This document shows, one piece after another, positions 13,701 to 26,805 of a DNA stretch of 64,000 nucleotides. The stretch lies in NCBI GenBank assembly GCA_022376465.1, contig JACDTU010000010.1:496001-560000 (forward strand). The letters run 5' to 3'. The translations under genes and the position numbers were made by a program. Each line of letters begins with the position of its first letter. Position 1 is the stretch's first letter. Source of the stretch: Cubamyces lactineus. Lineage: Eukaryota; Basidiomycota; Agaricomycetes; Polyporales; Polyporaceae. The notes beneath the pieces are model-generated. The model worked only from the letters and a program-made list of their open reading frames with translations, was not told the origin of the DNA and did no database searches.

Positions 13701-16700
13701 AGCGATGGAATGTCTGCGCTGTGGTCTAGGTCGGCTCGCACTATGTCCAATGAATTAGATGGACCAAGCGGGACCGGTGCAGTGAAGCACCGCGCAATCT
13801 GTATGTGATACAGCGCGGAGTGGCCGCGGCCGCATGGGACCAACGAGGAATGACATCGAACGAGCCTCAGGGTCAGGCGTCCCGCGGCCGCTGCATCATA
13901 CAGTGGCCCGTTGTGGATGGCGACGAGCAGATGAACCTGCTATATCGCATTGCCCCAACACGCTTTTTGGTTCCTCGCAGTCGTTTGCATGAGAAGGCTG
14001 TCAACGATGCGATTGAGTAGTGGGAGGCATGATGATTGAGAACAGGCCACATATCAGTATGCCAGCTTGCGGTCTGGCTCGGCGAGGGGCAACAAAGAGG
14101 TGCATTCTCCTCATGGTCCACAACTGTCACTGGCAATGCCTCGCCCAGGGCTCTGCAATGAACTTCAGAGGGAACTCATGGACTACGCATGGTGCGCGGT
14201 CAATATCATGCATTCGAACCCCTTGCTGGGCAGTTCTCGACTCGTGCGCACGCGATAGCGGTCACAAGCAACCAATAGGATGGGGACAAGCGTAAAAGAA
14301 GGTTTCTCGACAATACGGTCACAAGCGGGCTGAGTTGTCCATGACGGATAGATAGCTGAACGAGTGCCAGCTCATCGAGCACGGTCCCATGGAAGCAGCA
14401 CGTACTAGGCACAGCAATCTCGGGGAGTCAATAGCGGGACAACGAGCCCGGGCTCAAGATCACGTAGTTCGTCCTTGCGTTTTCGCCGGACGACATGACG
14501 AGATTTCCAGAGATCGGCTTGTAGTGGCCACTTTACTGCGGAATAGATCAAGAGAGATGTCATGGCATATAGAGAGCCCAGTGCGACGGATACAACGAGT
14601 CGAAGCCGGGTTGTTGGCGCGTCCCCTGCAGCACACGTCCTCAGGACGTTCAACGAAGAGTCACCCAGCGAGCTGCAGTGACCGTTCCCCGACTAGGTAT
14701 CGTACGACCTAACCCAGCGCCCCTCCGGAGCGCTGCGGGCGCACATGACGCTCACTAAGGCGGCATGGCCGTATCCCGCCCACTGCGGTCAGGAGCCGCC
14801 TCCAACGTGATTCACCTCCAAGGGGCAGGAGAGGAAGTTACTACGGTGACTGCGCATCCCTCTGCGGTGCCGAGTCTCGGACTCATAGTTGCGCAGGAAC
14901 GGGTGGACTCACCTGCAAGAGGGCCAAGATCGGCCAAGTGCAGCCTGGTGACATCCTAGATGACACAACGAGGCCGTTGTAGATTTGACGGTGCTGCCAT
15001 CCTCAACGCTCCAGGGTCGTATTTTGCGCGATAGGTACGTCGGCGAGGCCTTGCGCCGAACGCCAGCGCAATCCTGGAAGTTGTCCACCAGGTCCATGCC
15101 ACGTTCAGCCATGATACTGACGAGTACCGGGCCTGACAAAACGGACGAGCGGCCGCAGGGCGCTCCGGCGGCGCACGTATCGCGACGACGAGGGCGCCCG
15201 CCGTGGTGTCAGCGACAGCTTCCATAAGAATGACCAATGCGAACGCACGCTTACTCCACTGCCCGCCCTCGGCCCATGCGTGCAGTTTTCCAGGAGGTTC
15301 GGGATTCGGGATGTACAGAATTAGACAAGTGGCCGCGTCCCCGAGCGACATTTGCGGCTTCTTGGCCAAATTTTGCCCGACGCTGACGCAAGGGTCGGTG
15401 CATGCGCCGGCGCGTTTCATCCGCAGCACCCACCCGCACCGGCTTGAACCATTGCAAGATCACGAAGCTCATTCTCGCCGGAGCCGTGTCGCCGACGTGC
15501 ATATCGACTTCACGCAGCGGCAGCCGCCCTGTGCGGAGTCCAAGCTTTCCGCGTGAGATCGTTTGCGGGTGCAACGCTTGTTTCGTGGAGCAAAGCAGCA
15601 CTGGGTTCCCCCGAGACACGCACCGCAGGTCTGCTGCGAGTCTGACTTGGACGCTGGGAAGAGTCGGTGGTCGGTGGTCTTGGTGATGGCGAGCGACGAG
15701 CTGTGCTTCGGGCGCCAGACGTGTGCATGAGACCGTCGCAGGCCCAGGGCGCTGCGGAATGGCGCGCTGATCCCGCCGTCGACGCATCCGCCGTCCGGCG
15801 ACTGTGAGGCCACACGTCGGGATACCCCTGGCGATTAGAGTAAGTATACTCAGTGGTGCTATGCTCTCGTCTCAACGTTCACATTGAACAGCCTGTTGAT
15901 CAGCGCACTAATACCCCAACAGCTAGCGAACATGATGTGACTGACGCACCAACAACCAATTTGAGCCCTTTCCCTGCCTTCGCGAAGTGGAGATGCAATT
16001 TGCTGTTATCCGTGGTCCTCCGTGAAGTTCGCCCGAGGCTCAGTGCTTCAGTGCATGCCGGTCATCCAAGGTGTCACCCAATTTGCATTCGCGTCTCCGG
16101 AGAGTAGTCCCTGTGGTTTTGGTTCTACCACAGGCTATGGCAGAGCGGGATGTCGTACGGTCGCGACTCGATTCAGCAATATCGCTGGGTTGAGTCCACG
16201 TCCCAGTTCGTGTGCGATATAGTAGTCAGATTCCGTGCCAACTGCCCCCGCATGACCGACGTCGACGACGCGTCGAACGGGTCGGACGTCGCACTCCACC
16301 CCGCTCCCATGCAAGTCGCACGTCCATCGTCGCACGATGTCGATGTCGATGCCGATGTAGAACGTCGATGGACATGTACGATGAACGCTCACGAAGCACG
16401 ATGGGCCTCGTCCTGCCACCTGCCACCCAACTGCCACCAGCGTACGTCAAAGCACAGTAGCATCACGGTTCTATTCGATGCAATGCACAATGCAGGGGGA
16501 CTGTGGAATAGCGCTAGCGCTAGCTCGAGCTCCCCAGTTCGATGCAGCTCAGGTCCTCAGCGAGTGTCTGTGGATAGTGGGATGCCGAACCCCGGACCCG
16601 TCACCGACTCACCCCGCTCAGGGCGAGCAGATCCGCGCTGCCCGGAAGCGTGCAGTTCGTCGCAGTTCGACGTCCTGAACGTCTGGCACGGTCCACATCA

Positions 16701-17957
16701 GTCCGACGTCTGTTCGGTGATCGTCCAGGACGGTGCGGCTTACTTCGTGGAGCGTAGTAATGCGGCCGAGCAACGTTCGGTGACTCCGGAAGCTGTTCGA
16801 TGAGACGTTTGTCATACTAGCATGTAGCAATTTTTGCATGTATTGGCCGTCGGCATCATGATAGTGCAAAGCTAGGGTGGGCAGGTGAGGGGCGCGGTTG
16901 GAGTTGGTGCAATTACCTGCACGAAGCAGGTCTACAAGTCAGCCTATAGTAGTGATGGAGCTTGTCAATTGAGGACAGTTCGAGTTGAAGATCGTCGTTC
17001 CAATTGAATTGAGGCGTGAGTAACAGCGTATGGTTTACTCAACACTTACCAAATGGTATAGCGGTTCAGGAACGCCTTCACGATAGTCGTTTGGCATTAC
17101 AATAGTCGTGCAGAACGAGCAAGTAACGGGTTCAATGACAGTTTAATACAAGAGACGCCAAGAGCGCTGAATAAGTAAGCCGTGTGACTCTTCCATCTTC
17201 CATACAACAAGACGTCACGATGAATGCGATGTTATCCCATCATCTCAATCCACCACGCACCCAGAGTCAGAGTCATAAAACTCCGCCAGCGGACCCGACG
17301 CTCTCGAATTCGCCTCCGAGTCCGACCTACACTGTACAGCTGTATCACCATCATCGCTATCATCACTATCAAAACAAAAACAACCACAAAAAACCCGCCC
17401 GCGCACGCCCGACTTGGCCGCACACATCAGCCCACAGACGGACGACCATCGTTGATCGGAACTCTCGAGGCACTACTGGCTGTATGAGTCTGTGAGTCTG
17501 TATCCTTCGATCTTCGAGCCGTGGCCGCGCGGGCGCCCATGACCAGATGAACGCCAGACGGGAGAAGCACAGAAACCCGAGGAAGACAATTGCAGGAGGC
17601 CCCGGGCGGTGTACGAGTGCGCAGGAATGACGGACGACGGTCATGTCTCTTGGCACGGAGTCAGTCACCTGAATCAATAACTCAACGCTGTGCGCGGTGA
17701 GGCGTTGCGGTGAAAGCATAGTATACATGAATGCGCCCACTGGCACCTACCGTGACCGAATGCGCTGACTCTTGTTTGTTGTTTGTCTGCTTGCTGAACA
17801 GCGAACAGCGCACCGCAGTTGTAGTGACACCGCGCATACACAGGCACCCCGTACGCAGCCCGCTCGGTCCTGGTAGGATCCGCCAGACCCACGATGCCCG
17901 CTACAGCCGCAAGACTGCGTCTGAGCTGGACTGAGAGAGCTCGGCGGACTGCGGCGA

Positions 17958-17987
17958 GTGGTGGTGGTGGTGCTGCTGCTGCTGCGG
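17958..17987 (+). repeat. GTG/CTG trinucleotide microsatellite
   Basis: Consecutive GTG units pass directly into CTG units, a simple trinucleotide repeat with no assigned gene. Confidence 0.9.
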
Positions 17988-18230
17988 TGCCATACTTACA
18001 CACATAGAGATATAGACAATTGTAAATTCTTCAGATCGAGAGCGCGGACGCCCGTCGTCCGTGGTCGTCCGTAGGCCGCCTAGTCATGGCCCCATTTTCG
18101 GGGAGGCAAATATACGGTGTGATCCATCATGCGGGCGAAGGCGAGCCACATACGGTGCCCACACGCCCACACATCTGACATCACGATCAGATACGGGTGT
18201 TGCAGACGGGGGGTCGAGTCAATCTCTGTA

Positions 18231-18264
18231 CGCGCCCGCGCCCGCGCCCGCGCCCGAGCCCGAG
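18231..18264 (+). repeat. GCCCGC hexanucleotide repeat
   Basis: About five near-perfect copies of a CG-rich hexamer occur in non-coding DNA. They give Pro-Ala and Ala-Arg runs in chance frames and need not be coding. Confidence 0.85.
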
Positions 18265-20085
18265 CTGAGAGGAGCGGGGAATGAAAGGAAATAAGGCCGG
18301 AGAACGCGTGACGGGACGTCCTTCTGTTGTTGCTGGGAGTGCCTTCTGGTCGCAGCGCGCTGCGCTGCGGGCGCCCGTTCCCGCATACTCGAAAATTTGC
18401 CGCGTCTGTTTGAAAAGATGACTCTTGACGACTCGTTGCGCGGAGTGTATCCACCGTGTGTGTGGAGACCGAGACCGAGGGGAGAAATGCTGGCTGAGAT
18501 CAGAAAGGCAAGTAGAGCAGAGCAGAAGGAGCAGAAGGAGGAAGGTAGGGAAGCTGTAAAGGACGAAGAGGCGCGATATGGAGTAGCCCTAGGACGCACT
18601 TGGCAGATGGATAGATCCCTCAAATGAACCTAGGAAGGACAGCCCAAATGCTCCAAAATGTCAGATGGCGTCCCGGCGCTACCGAGAGTGGCCGCCCGAA
18701 TCTCGACTCGTGCCCATGGCCAAGCTTGATAGACTGTGATCACGCACGCGCTCAGATGGGACGCCGCGGTTGACGTGCCACGGTGTGCTATCTGTATTCA
18801 CGCAGACATGACGTGCTCACGCGAAGAGGCGCGAGGGGCAAGCGCGGTATGAGAAGGGAAGGAGTCGTCCCCCGTATACACTTACACGGCGTGGACGAGA
18901 TCTCTCGTTGGGGAAGACGAAGGCGGCGGTGAGATGGGGTACCTGGCCAGTGGATGTGCCGGTGCGAATGGGAAGTTCGCCGGCCCACGTAGACGACGAT
19001 CGCACGGAAGCGGGTGCGAACATCGCGGTGCCTATAGCGATAAGTCGCGCTGTGAACCAAAGGGAGGAGAAGGGGCGCCGCTCCCGATCGTCGTGCCGCT
19101 TCTAGGGTTCAGAGTACAAGAGACGGAGGACAAGGATACGAGAGCGCATCGCATCGCAACGCAGAAGCGTTCGGCGTTATAGGCCGATAGACGAGAACGA
19201 AGGCAGAGGATTGCACAGCAGCATAGCGCATATCGAGGGCGAGGAGAGCGGAAGCTGTGCCGTGGGTTCTCGACGATTGGCGGGTTGTACGGATACGCAG
19301 TCGTTTAAAATGCGGAGCGCGTTGGGCTGCGGAACGTGAATCAGGAGATGGTTCACATGCAAAGACGGATGACAAGGAAGGGTGCATAGTGCGATGGGGC
19401 CGAGAACGGATGGCCTCCAGCTGAGTTCCGCTGAGGCCGTTCTAAACCGGATATGCGCGCGCTAAGCGTCAAGGGGATGGCATTGCATGGTAGCGAAGGG
19501 CTGCGTCATCAGCTAAAGTTGGTTGGCCAGGAGAGGAGGTGCAAGTGGGAAGAGTGATTCATGGAGGCTATAAGTGGAAGAGAGATGGAAAGTGACAGCG
19601 AAAGCAAGATTACGGGCGACACGAGGAGACAATGCATGCCGGGCGACAGATAGAGTGGCGGCGGAAGCAGCCGGGCGCAGTCAATGAAAGGGAGGAGATC
19701 ACGTCTGAGAGAGCGGAAAGCAAGGAATTGAGTCATGCGGAAAATTGCAAGAGAGCCGTTCCGTGCATAGACAGGCGATGATGGAGCGGAAGGAGGGTTA
19801 CAGGAGGCCGCAGGGATGATCTGTGAAGGCGTAGGGGATGGGTATGCGCAGCGTTGGGCGAGGAGGAGGACCGAGGGTGCGTGTATAGCCTGGAGGCCTG
19901 TGCAGAAGAGAGAGTAAGTAAGTGTTTGAGCGGGATAGAAGGATTAGTAGCGAGGCGTTTGCAGAGTAAGGCCGGTGACTCCAGCTCCAGCGTGTGTTTG
20001 GCCGTGTTTGCGTGTGGCTGTCGACTGTCTCGATATAGCGAATTGACTCTGCTCACGCCTTCAGCTGACTGACTCTGCCAACCAA

Positions 20086-20477
20086 CGCCCCTTATATCTC
20101 CCAGCCCTATCGCCCCTCTCTCCCTCGCTCTCACACACCTCTCGAGCACGCATACACCCTGCGCTTTACAACCATCAAACGTCTCGCTTGAGCCCGTGCT
20201 AGTCTAGCCAACGAGCTCATCTCTCGGATCGTCCTTAGTCTCCGACTTCGGACTATCCGCCTACAACCCAAGCTATCGCAATGTTCTCTATCCTCACCGC
20301 CAGATACCCCAATCCGTCCGGTCTCCTTGCCTCGACCTCTCTCTGCCTCTCCTTTGTGTCTATCATTATCACCCAGTCTTCGCTCTCTCTTGCCCATGCT
20401 ACTTCTATCTGAATTTTAATACCTGCTTGACTTGAGATCTCTGGCTTATCACGAACCCCGCCCGTGGCTTTCCGACA
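20086..20477 (+). promoter_or_regulatory. pyrimidine-rich promoter/leader region of the cyclin gene
   Basis: The plus strand is strongly C/T-rich from about 20086 up to the cyclin start codon, with repeated CTCTC and TCTCT blocks. Tracts of this type precede transcription starts in many filamentous fungi. No clear TATA element was seen. The exact start site cannot be read from the sequence. Confidence 0.45.
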
Positions 20478-22751
20478 ATGAATTTCCATGCTGTCTCCCA
20501 TTCCTTTCCCCATCGCGGTCCTGGCGCGTCGCGCGCCAGGACCCGCTGGCAACCCTATGCTCCTGCTGTCTCGCTCGCCACCGTTCCAAGGACCACTTCC
20601 CCCGCTGTCTACCTACACACACCCGCTTCATCCGTTGCCTCTGCCTCTCCTCTCTCCTCACACATCCACCCTCTTGCCGACCCAGAACGCCTCAGGGCCC
20701 TTCCGCTTGCTCCTCAACCATCGACGGCAAACTCTCTGCGCGATGCGCAGAAGACAAAATACGCCGCCAAACTTGTCGGTGAGCGTCGAACCTTTCTCAT
20801 CATATTTGCGACTGCACCTTCAACCGTTTTCCATATTCTTCCTATCTCGATACTATGCCAAGTCGTCCGGGTGCTTCTCCAGCGCCCGGGCGGCTTGGCA
20901 GGATGTCCTTAGCCGGACGATGTTGCAGCAGTCGCAAACAATCCATGTGGCGACAGCATGCTTATGTCGTGATGCGCGCTCCTAGATCAAGCAGTAAAAT
21001 CCCTTTGCGAAACCTGGCACCCTGACGACATCCCGGTCGTGTTCACTGCGTGCGGGCGCGAGTCCCTCTGCGCGCAGCCCGAGCCGCCGACGTCCCTCCA
21101 CACCGACCTCCTTTCCGCCCCTTCTGTGATGACCGCCGGGATTCCGAAGCTATTTGCCCCTCGAAACACTCAGCTGCCGTCACCCGTCTCTCCTACAAGC
21201 CGCCCCTCGCCCGCACCGTCTGTCAACGGGTACGAGTCATGCTCGCAAGCGCCCGAAAGCTCCGAGAGCAGCAACCTTATTCCGATCAAAGGTTTTGTCC
21301 ACGAAGTCCTTCGCCGCTCCCGGACCTCGACCGGCGTTTTGCAAACTGCGTTGTGTTACCTGGAAGCCGTGCGTATCAAGGTCCCGGAACTGCTCAGAAA
21401 AGAGAAGGCCCGGCCGGCCTCGGAGTACTGCGCGGAAGATGCGGCCGAGCCCAGAATTGTACTCGGCCTCTTTGACCAGGATGAACACCGGGATGGTGGT
21501 GTCAACGGCACCGCATCCGATGTTCCCGACAAAACTGCAGGACCTACCTTGGACACCATACGAGTTGACGACACACACTACGCCGCTGCGCCCGACGCGG
21601 ACATGCAGTCCCAATATGTTCCTACTGCGACCCGCAGCAAGGAGCAAGACGCCCTTCCCCCCCTCCCTCCCCTCCCCTCTCCCCTCTGCTGTCCGCGTCG
21701 GACGTTCCTCGCCTGTCTCATCCTCGCGTCAAAGTTCATGCAAGACCGGTCGTACTCGAACCGGGCATGGGCGAAACTCGCCGGCTTACCTCCCCGCGAG
21801 ATCGGGCGGTGCGAACGCGCCGTCGGCGAAGCTCTCCAGTGGCGCCTCTGGGTTGGCAAGATTCCTAGCGTACCTGCATCCTCGGTGACGTCTGACGCGA
21901 CATCTGGTCGTGCTTTCGCGCGCACCAGGAGCGATGGCGACCTGTTGGCTGCTTCATCGTCTGGTACTTGTACCTCGTCTGCGACTGCGGCGTGGGCTGC
22001 TGCGACTGCGGATGCTGACGCCCAGCAATGGGTTTCGCCTCCGCATGCTGGTCTTACTGGCATCCCCACTCCGCTTCCTACCCTAAGGCATACACGTACC
22101 CTTCAGCGCAGCGCGACTGTCCCATCGATTGTGCCAAGTGGCTACACTGCTGCGCGCGCAGACGCGTTCTTGATGTCCGCGAGTCGATACGACAACACTT
22201 CTGGGTGCTTCGACGCAAGATCGGCACCTGGGATGGCCTCCGAGTCCGCAATGGACGTGGAGTCTCACTCCGAGGCGTCGCCGTCGCTTTCAACCCCCAC
22301 GTTGTCCTACTCGCCGATGTCGTCCGCGTCTTCGTCGTCGGACGGCTCCGAGGAGCGCACGATACAAATGTCGATGTTCGTCGACCTACCGACTCCCTCT
22401 CCCTCGTACGCGATGGCTGGCCCCTCTGGCTCTGGCTCTGGCTCTGGTGGACCGTGGGTCGCAAGCACGTCGGCCTACACCCCGGCGGACCCGGCGAACC
22501 CGTATTGTTCAACCAATCATATCAACGCGTACAATCCGTACTCTGCGTACTATAGCAACTCGCATTCCATGTACGTTGACGCTACCGCGGCGGCGACAGA
22601 GAGCGTGGAGGAGACGGCGGCAGGCCCGACCCTCCCGGCGATCGACGCCAAGGCGAAGGTGCGCCCGACGGTGCTGCCTTCGTTCGCGGAAGCGTTCGCG
22701 CTCGACAGCGTCGGGCGGTGTCCTGGCATGCACGGTTATGGGACTCGGTAA
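20478..22751 (+). CDS. Pho85-type (PCL/Pas1-like) cyclin
   Basis: This is a predicted regulatory subunit of a Pho85-family cyclin-dependent kinase, acting in cell-cycle entry or nutrient signalling. Exon 1 is 20478-20778 and exon 2 is 20986-22751, joined across a 207-nt GT-AG intron inside a codon (KLV-DQAVKSLCETWHP), giving 688 residues. The cyclin core spans about residues 199-391. It starts IPIKGFVHEVLRRS and ends RTFLACLILASKFMQDRSYS...NRAWAKLAGL...ALQWRLWVGK, the hallmark of this cyclin group. An insertion of roughly 80 residues, acidic and Pro-rich, interrupts the fold between the first helices and the LASKF helix. A long Ser/Thr/Pro-rich C-terminal tail follows, with a Gly-Ser dipeptide run near 22430-22455. 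The start is the first ATG giving an uninterrupted exon. Which of the yeast PCL proteins is closest cannot be decided by eye. Confidence 0.85.
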
Positions 22752-25700
22752 CATGCGCCTCCTGTCCTCCTAGTCCCCTGTGGGGAAAGGGGGGAGAGGG
22801 GGTTGCGACCTATTTGGCTCGGATCCTTCTTCCTTCTAGTATCTCTCTCTGTTCTGTTTGTGTCTCGTCTTTTCCCGTGTCTACTTATTTCTTCCCGCTC
22901 TGGTGTATCATCATCGTACTCACATTCATTGTCGTTCACCACACAACTTCGCACCCTCCCTTGTTGCCCACGTCGACCGCCCGTCCCCTTTGGTCCCCAC
23001 GCACGTGCGCGGCATGCATACAGGCACGCCGCCATTCACCGCGTGCGCGAAGGCTCCCTACTGTGGTACGGTGAGAGACGTGGGCCGTCCTCGTTGTCGG
23101 CTCGTGATACTGTCAGTGATCTCTCTACCTCTTCATTTCTTCTTTGAATGCGCCTCTTTTGTTCCGTTGCGTGCCCCGGTCTTTTGCAGACGCTTGTACT
23201 CACACACATCCTCTACCCGTGTACATAGATATGTTGGCTTGCTACCTTCTATGCGGCACGCGTATGCTCATATGTTTTTACACCCACCCACACATCCCAC
23301 GCTACTCCGCTCCCGTTGCTTTTACGCACGTCGGTAGCTCGCTCGTAGCCTCGCCCTGCTCCCCCTGCTCTTCTCCCTCGCCTCTTCCCCTTGCTCTTCC
23401 CCTCCGTTTGCACCTGTTCGCTTGATCGCGCGCGCACCGTTTCTTGCCTTCCTTGCTTCCTTCCGTTCACCGTACCTCCCCCATCCTCTGCTTTAATGTC
23501 CGCTCGTGGGATGTTGGTGGCGGTGGTGGCGGCCGGCGGGACGCGGAGAGGTGATGGGGCGGCGGTACGTCGGCGCGTCGAGTGGCGGGGCCCGAGGTCA
23601 AGGACGAGGTCGGAGGACGAGAACGAGGACGAGGGTGGAGACCGGGAGGACCTGGCAACGGTGTGGGCGGCCGTGCGAGACTTGGCGCGGGCGGACTGGA
23701 CTGGACGCAACTTCCCAAGCTTGTCTGCCACACGGGACACGGAAGAGTGACTGCCGCTCGGGCCCAACCCACGAAGCAGGGCAAGGTAGGAAAGGAAACC
23801 GTAGCCGCTGAGTCCGGGAATTCCGAATACGTCCATCTCGTGGGACGGTGGTACGATGGTACGCTGGGCGACGGGCCCATGGGCCGTGGCACGACTCGAG
23901 GGTAACGTACGGCGTTAGCTGCGGACCTGGACGGTTTGACCGGGACACTCGCCGCGAGCGGGCGTAAACTCGGGACAGCGGCGTTTGCGGTCGTATGCGA
24001 CTGTGCGTATGACACTGGCAGTGGCAGGTCGCCGGACCTGGTCGGCGGCTGCGTGTGAGGTTCCTGGAGGCCCAAAGTCACAAGGCACGAACGCGCTGCG
24101 AATGCTGCGAAGTCGGAACGTCTGCTCGGCGGGACGGCGATCAAGGACGTTGTCTATGAAGCTGGCAGCTGCTCAGCTGTGTGCTGTCTTTCATCGCAGA
24201 CGCGCGGACCTGGGCGTTGTAAGACGAGCGAGAACGCCGATCGCGAGAGAGCATGCATGAATCCTGAACCAACGCTCGTCGTTCAGTGATACACTTCTGA
24301 CTACGGTGCACAGGGCAACCTTGCGAGGCGACCTCATCCATCTTCTTTCACAGGTACAGTACCCGTGTCAGTGCGTGTGCCCTCCGGGGTTGCATTGCGC
24401 AACGTCGCCGAAAGTTACGCCGGGAACATAGTTGGATATCATTGCGAAGGTGAGCTTTGCATCTCGTCTGTCCGGCATGCTTTTGATTGGCGTATGCCCG
24501 GAGTTCTTAGGTCTTCTCTATAACTTCATCATCTTCCCTGCCGGAATGTGGGATGTATGCTTGAACTCTGCAGGATAGCGTTGCAAGGTTAGCGCGAGGA
24601 TGATTCCAAGCAGGTTCGTTCATCTCGTCTCTGGTTATATGACCATTCGTTGCGTTCGTATCGCAGGACTTCAAGCGTTCGCTGGCCTCGTCGAGTGACA
24701 ACGGTCCCTGTATTCTACGTGCGAACACCTCAGGCGCACGCCGTCTACGCGGAGCTGCTGCATCGTCCTCCTCGCTGCGACCGGATGAAGCACTTCATAC
24801 TCCACATTCTCCTACGAGACGGAGCATGATGCGGGTGGCGTACAACACGCGGTACGCCCATCCATATCGATACACAGCAGCCCACACGCACCAACAACGT
24901 CGCGGCCGCCTCGCTTCGTCTCCGTCTCCGTCTCCTTTCCAGAGCCTCCGGTATCTCAACATCGCCCGCCGGCAGATCTCGCGTCGCTCGCCCCCGCACG
25001 TCATACGCTACAGCATCTTGCGCCGCATCTCGCATCTCGTCCATTGTACCCTATCTCGCCCATCGCGCATCTCGCTTGGGAGATCAGAACGCCCCCGTAC
25101 CCAGGTGCTTAGGGCAGGGCAAAGGGGAGGGAGGACAATGAACGGTGACGGCACAGACGGACGATCAGGCCGACGAACCCACATCAGGCGGGCATGGCGA
25201 AAGCAAGAATGGAAACCCTGGGACCTGGCAGGCTGGCACTCGCTACTCGCTGCTGCACCTGCGACTCGGTACCCGCTTACCCGCCACAAAGAAAGTTAAG
25301 CGGTATGCTAGCGATTTTGATTCATTCCTCGTGATGTCGTATCGACTCGAGGGACACTTAAAGAGTTTGTGGAGACAAAGACCAAAGTTCGCAGCTGAAC
25401 GAAGGAGCCGCGGCGAACGCCGGGAGTAGGGCCTCGAGGTCGGGTCTTTCGGGCCATGCTATGGTGCTACGCGTAACGTCATTGGCTCTTTTGCGCATAC
25501 TATGCGCACTTCGCCTCGCCAGACGTAGCCTCTGCGTGCGCATGGGCTCGAAGCGAGCGAAGCGCGAGATTCGACCGGGGGCGATCGATAACTCTCCGTG
25601 AGACGTTACGTGCAGCTGCATGTGTGGCGCATCGGACAGGTACGTCAAGATTGTTGTCGTACCTGGCCAAGTATCGCTGCTGGTCGTCGTAAATAAATAA

Positions 25701-26805
25701 ACATTGTCCTTGCGTGGTGTTGAATGATATGGAAAGCTTCGGATAACGAGCTGGAGCTCCCGGATGTCGGCTGCGTCGAATCCGGGCCTTCGTGTGGACA
25801 ATGTATTCTTGTACGGTGCGAAGGAATGCCTTTTTATGGGCTGATAGGGAGAGTGGTAATCGCAATGGTCAATAGCAGTCACCGGCATGCCACATAGGTT
25901 AGACAACGACGATACACCCTTCCACAGAAGAGCGTTGAGGGATCAACCAATGACACGACTTACCTCAATGGATGCACTTACACGCGACGCCCTCCAATGA
26001 GTCAGAGGTCGTTCGGACGCGAGACCGCAGGGATGTCGTGGCTTAATACAACTGCTTAGGTCGGTTAAGTTGTGAAGTGCGTGATACCTAGGTAGATATC
26101 ACACATGAGAGCTGTAACATAGCGCACATGTCCACCTTCACGTGGATTCCGAATATCGTAGCACGGAAGAGGAAAAGACGGCGCAATGCAACAACACGGC
26201 GAGCATCACATGCACCTAGCAGCTTACCTTCACAGCTGGAAGATATGCAGGACTCGACATCCGACGTCTAGCAGCATGAGGTGCGCACATTAGTCTTCAA
26301 GCTCGTGGCGGGAAATTCATCATAGCTCTGCGTACCAATTATTGCAGGGCCCAACTGCTACGTCGGCGCTAGGGTCCCGACCACAAAGCCGCTTTGGGTC
26401 GCAGTGAAGGCAACGCGGTCATGAGCAATGACCAGAGATGAACAAGGGAGATTGGGAAAGTGACCCGATCTGCGCCGTCCTATCGGAACGGAGAAATGCA
26501 TGACCATGGTGAGGTGACGCAGAGTTCAGTGATCCGCATCCAAGGGGCGATCACTGTTGACGAGCCCGGAGCGCGTAAGCTGCGTGTAGGTCGAACGTAC
26601 CACTCAGCACTTTGACACATTTTCTACGGCCGTGAGACATAACACGTTATCCAAACAACAGTTCTGTACAGGGCTGAGGATTAGATACGGAGGTGACGCT
26701 TCGTCAGGAGGATCACTTACACATTGTATATAGATTCCTTCCCCATGGGTATAACTTACACAATATCGATATGTCCACCTCATCCTGACCAACTTCGGTT
26801 GCTTC
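22752..26805. other. intergenic stretch, no defensible gene (4 kb)
   Basis: The first 800 bases downstream of the cyclin are pyrimidine-rich. Open frames at 23249-23836 and 23467-24144 on the minus strand overlap one another, are Ser/Pro/Arg-rich and show no domain. A minus-strand frame at 25358-25906 is also unassigned. No RNA gene, LTR or inverted repeat was recognised. Confidence 0.45.

Larger units (their letters stand above)
10780..20477. other. long stretch with no confirmed gene (9.7 kb)
   Basis: No family could be recognised. Open frames on both strands at about 12.3-13.3 kb and 14.9-15.8 kb are of mixed character. One possible spliced reading starts at an ATG at 12494, uses an acceptor ending CTTTTCTCAG just before 12663, and might continue in an exon after a TTGACAG acceptor near 13000. 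I could not connect these convincingly. From about 19.4 to 20.0 kb the plus strand is purine-rich, so the minus strand carries the pyrimidine-rich composition seen in leaders elsewhere in the window; a minus-strand transcript running left from there is possible. No tRNA, rRNA or LTR pair was seen. Confidence 0.45.

Noticed and set aside
22028..22555. 175-codon plus-strand frame inside the cyclin gene
   Set aside because: Out-of-frame shadow of the Ser/Pro-rich C-terminal part of the cyclin.
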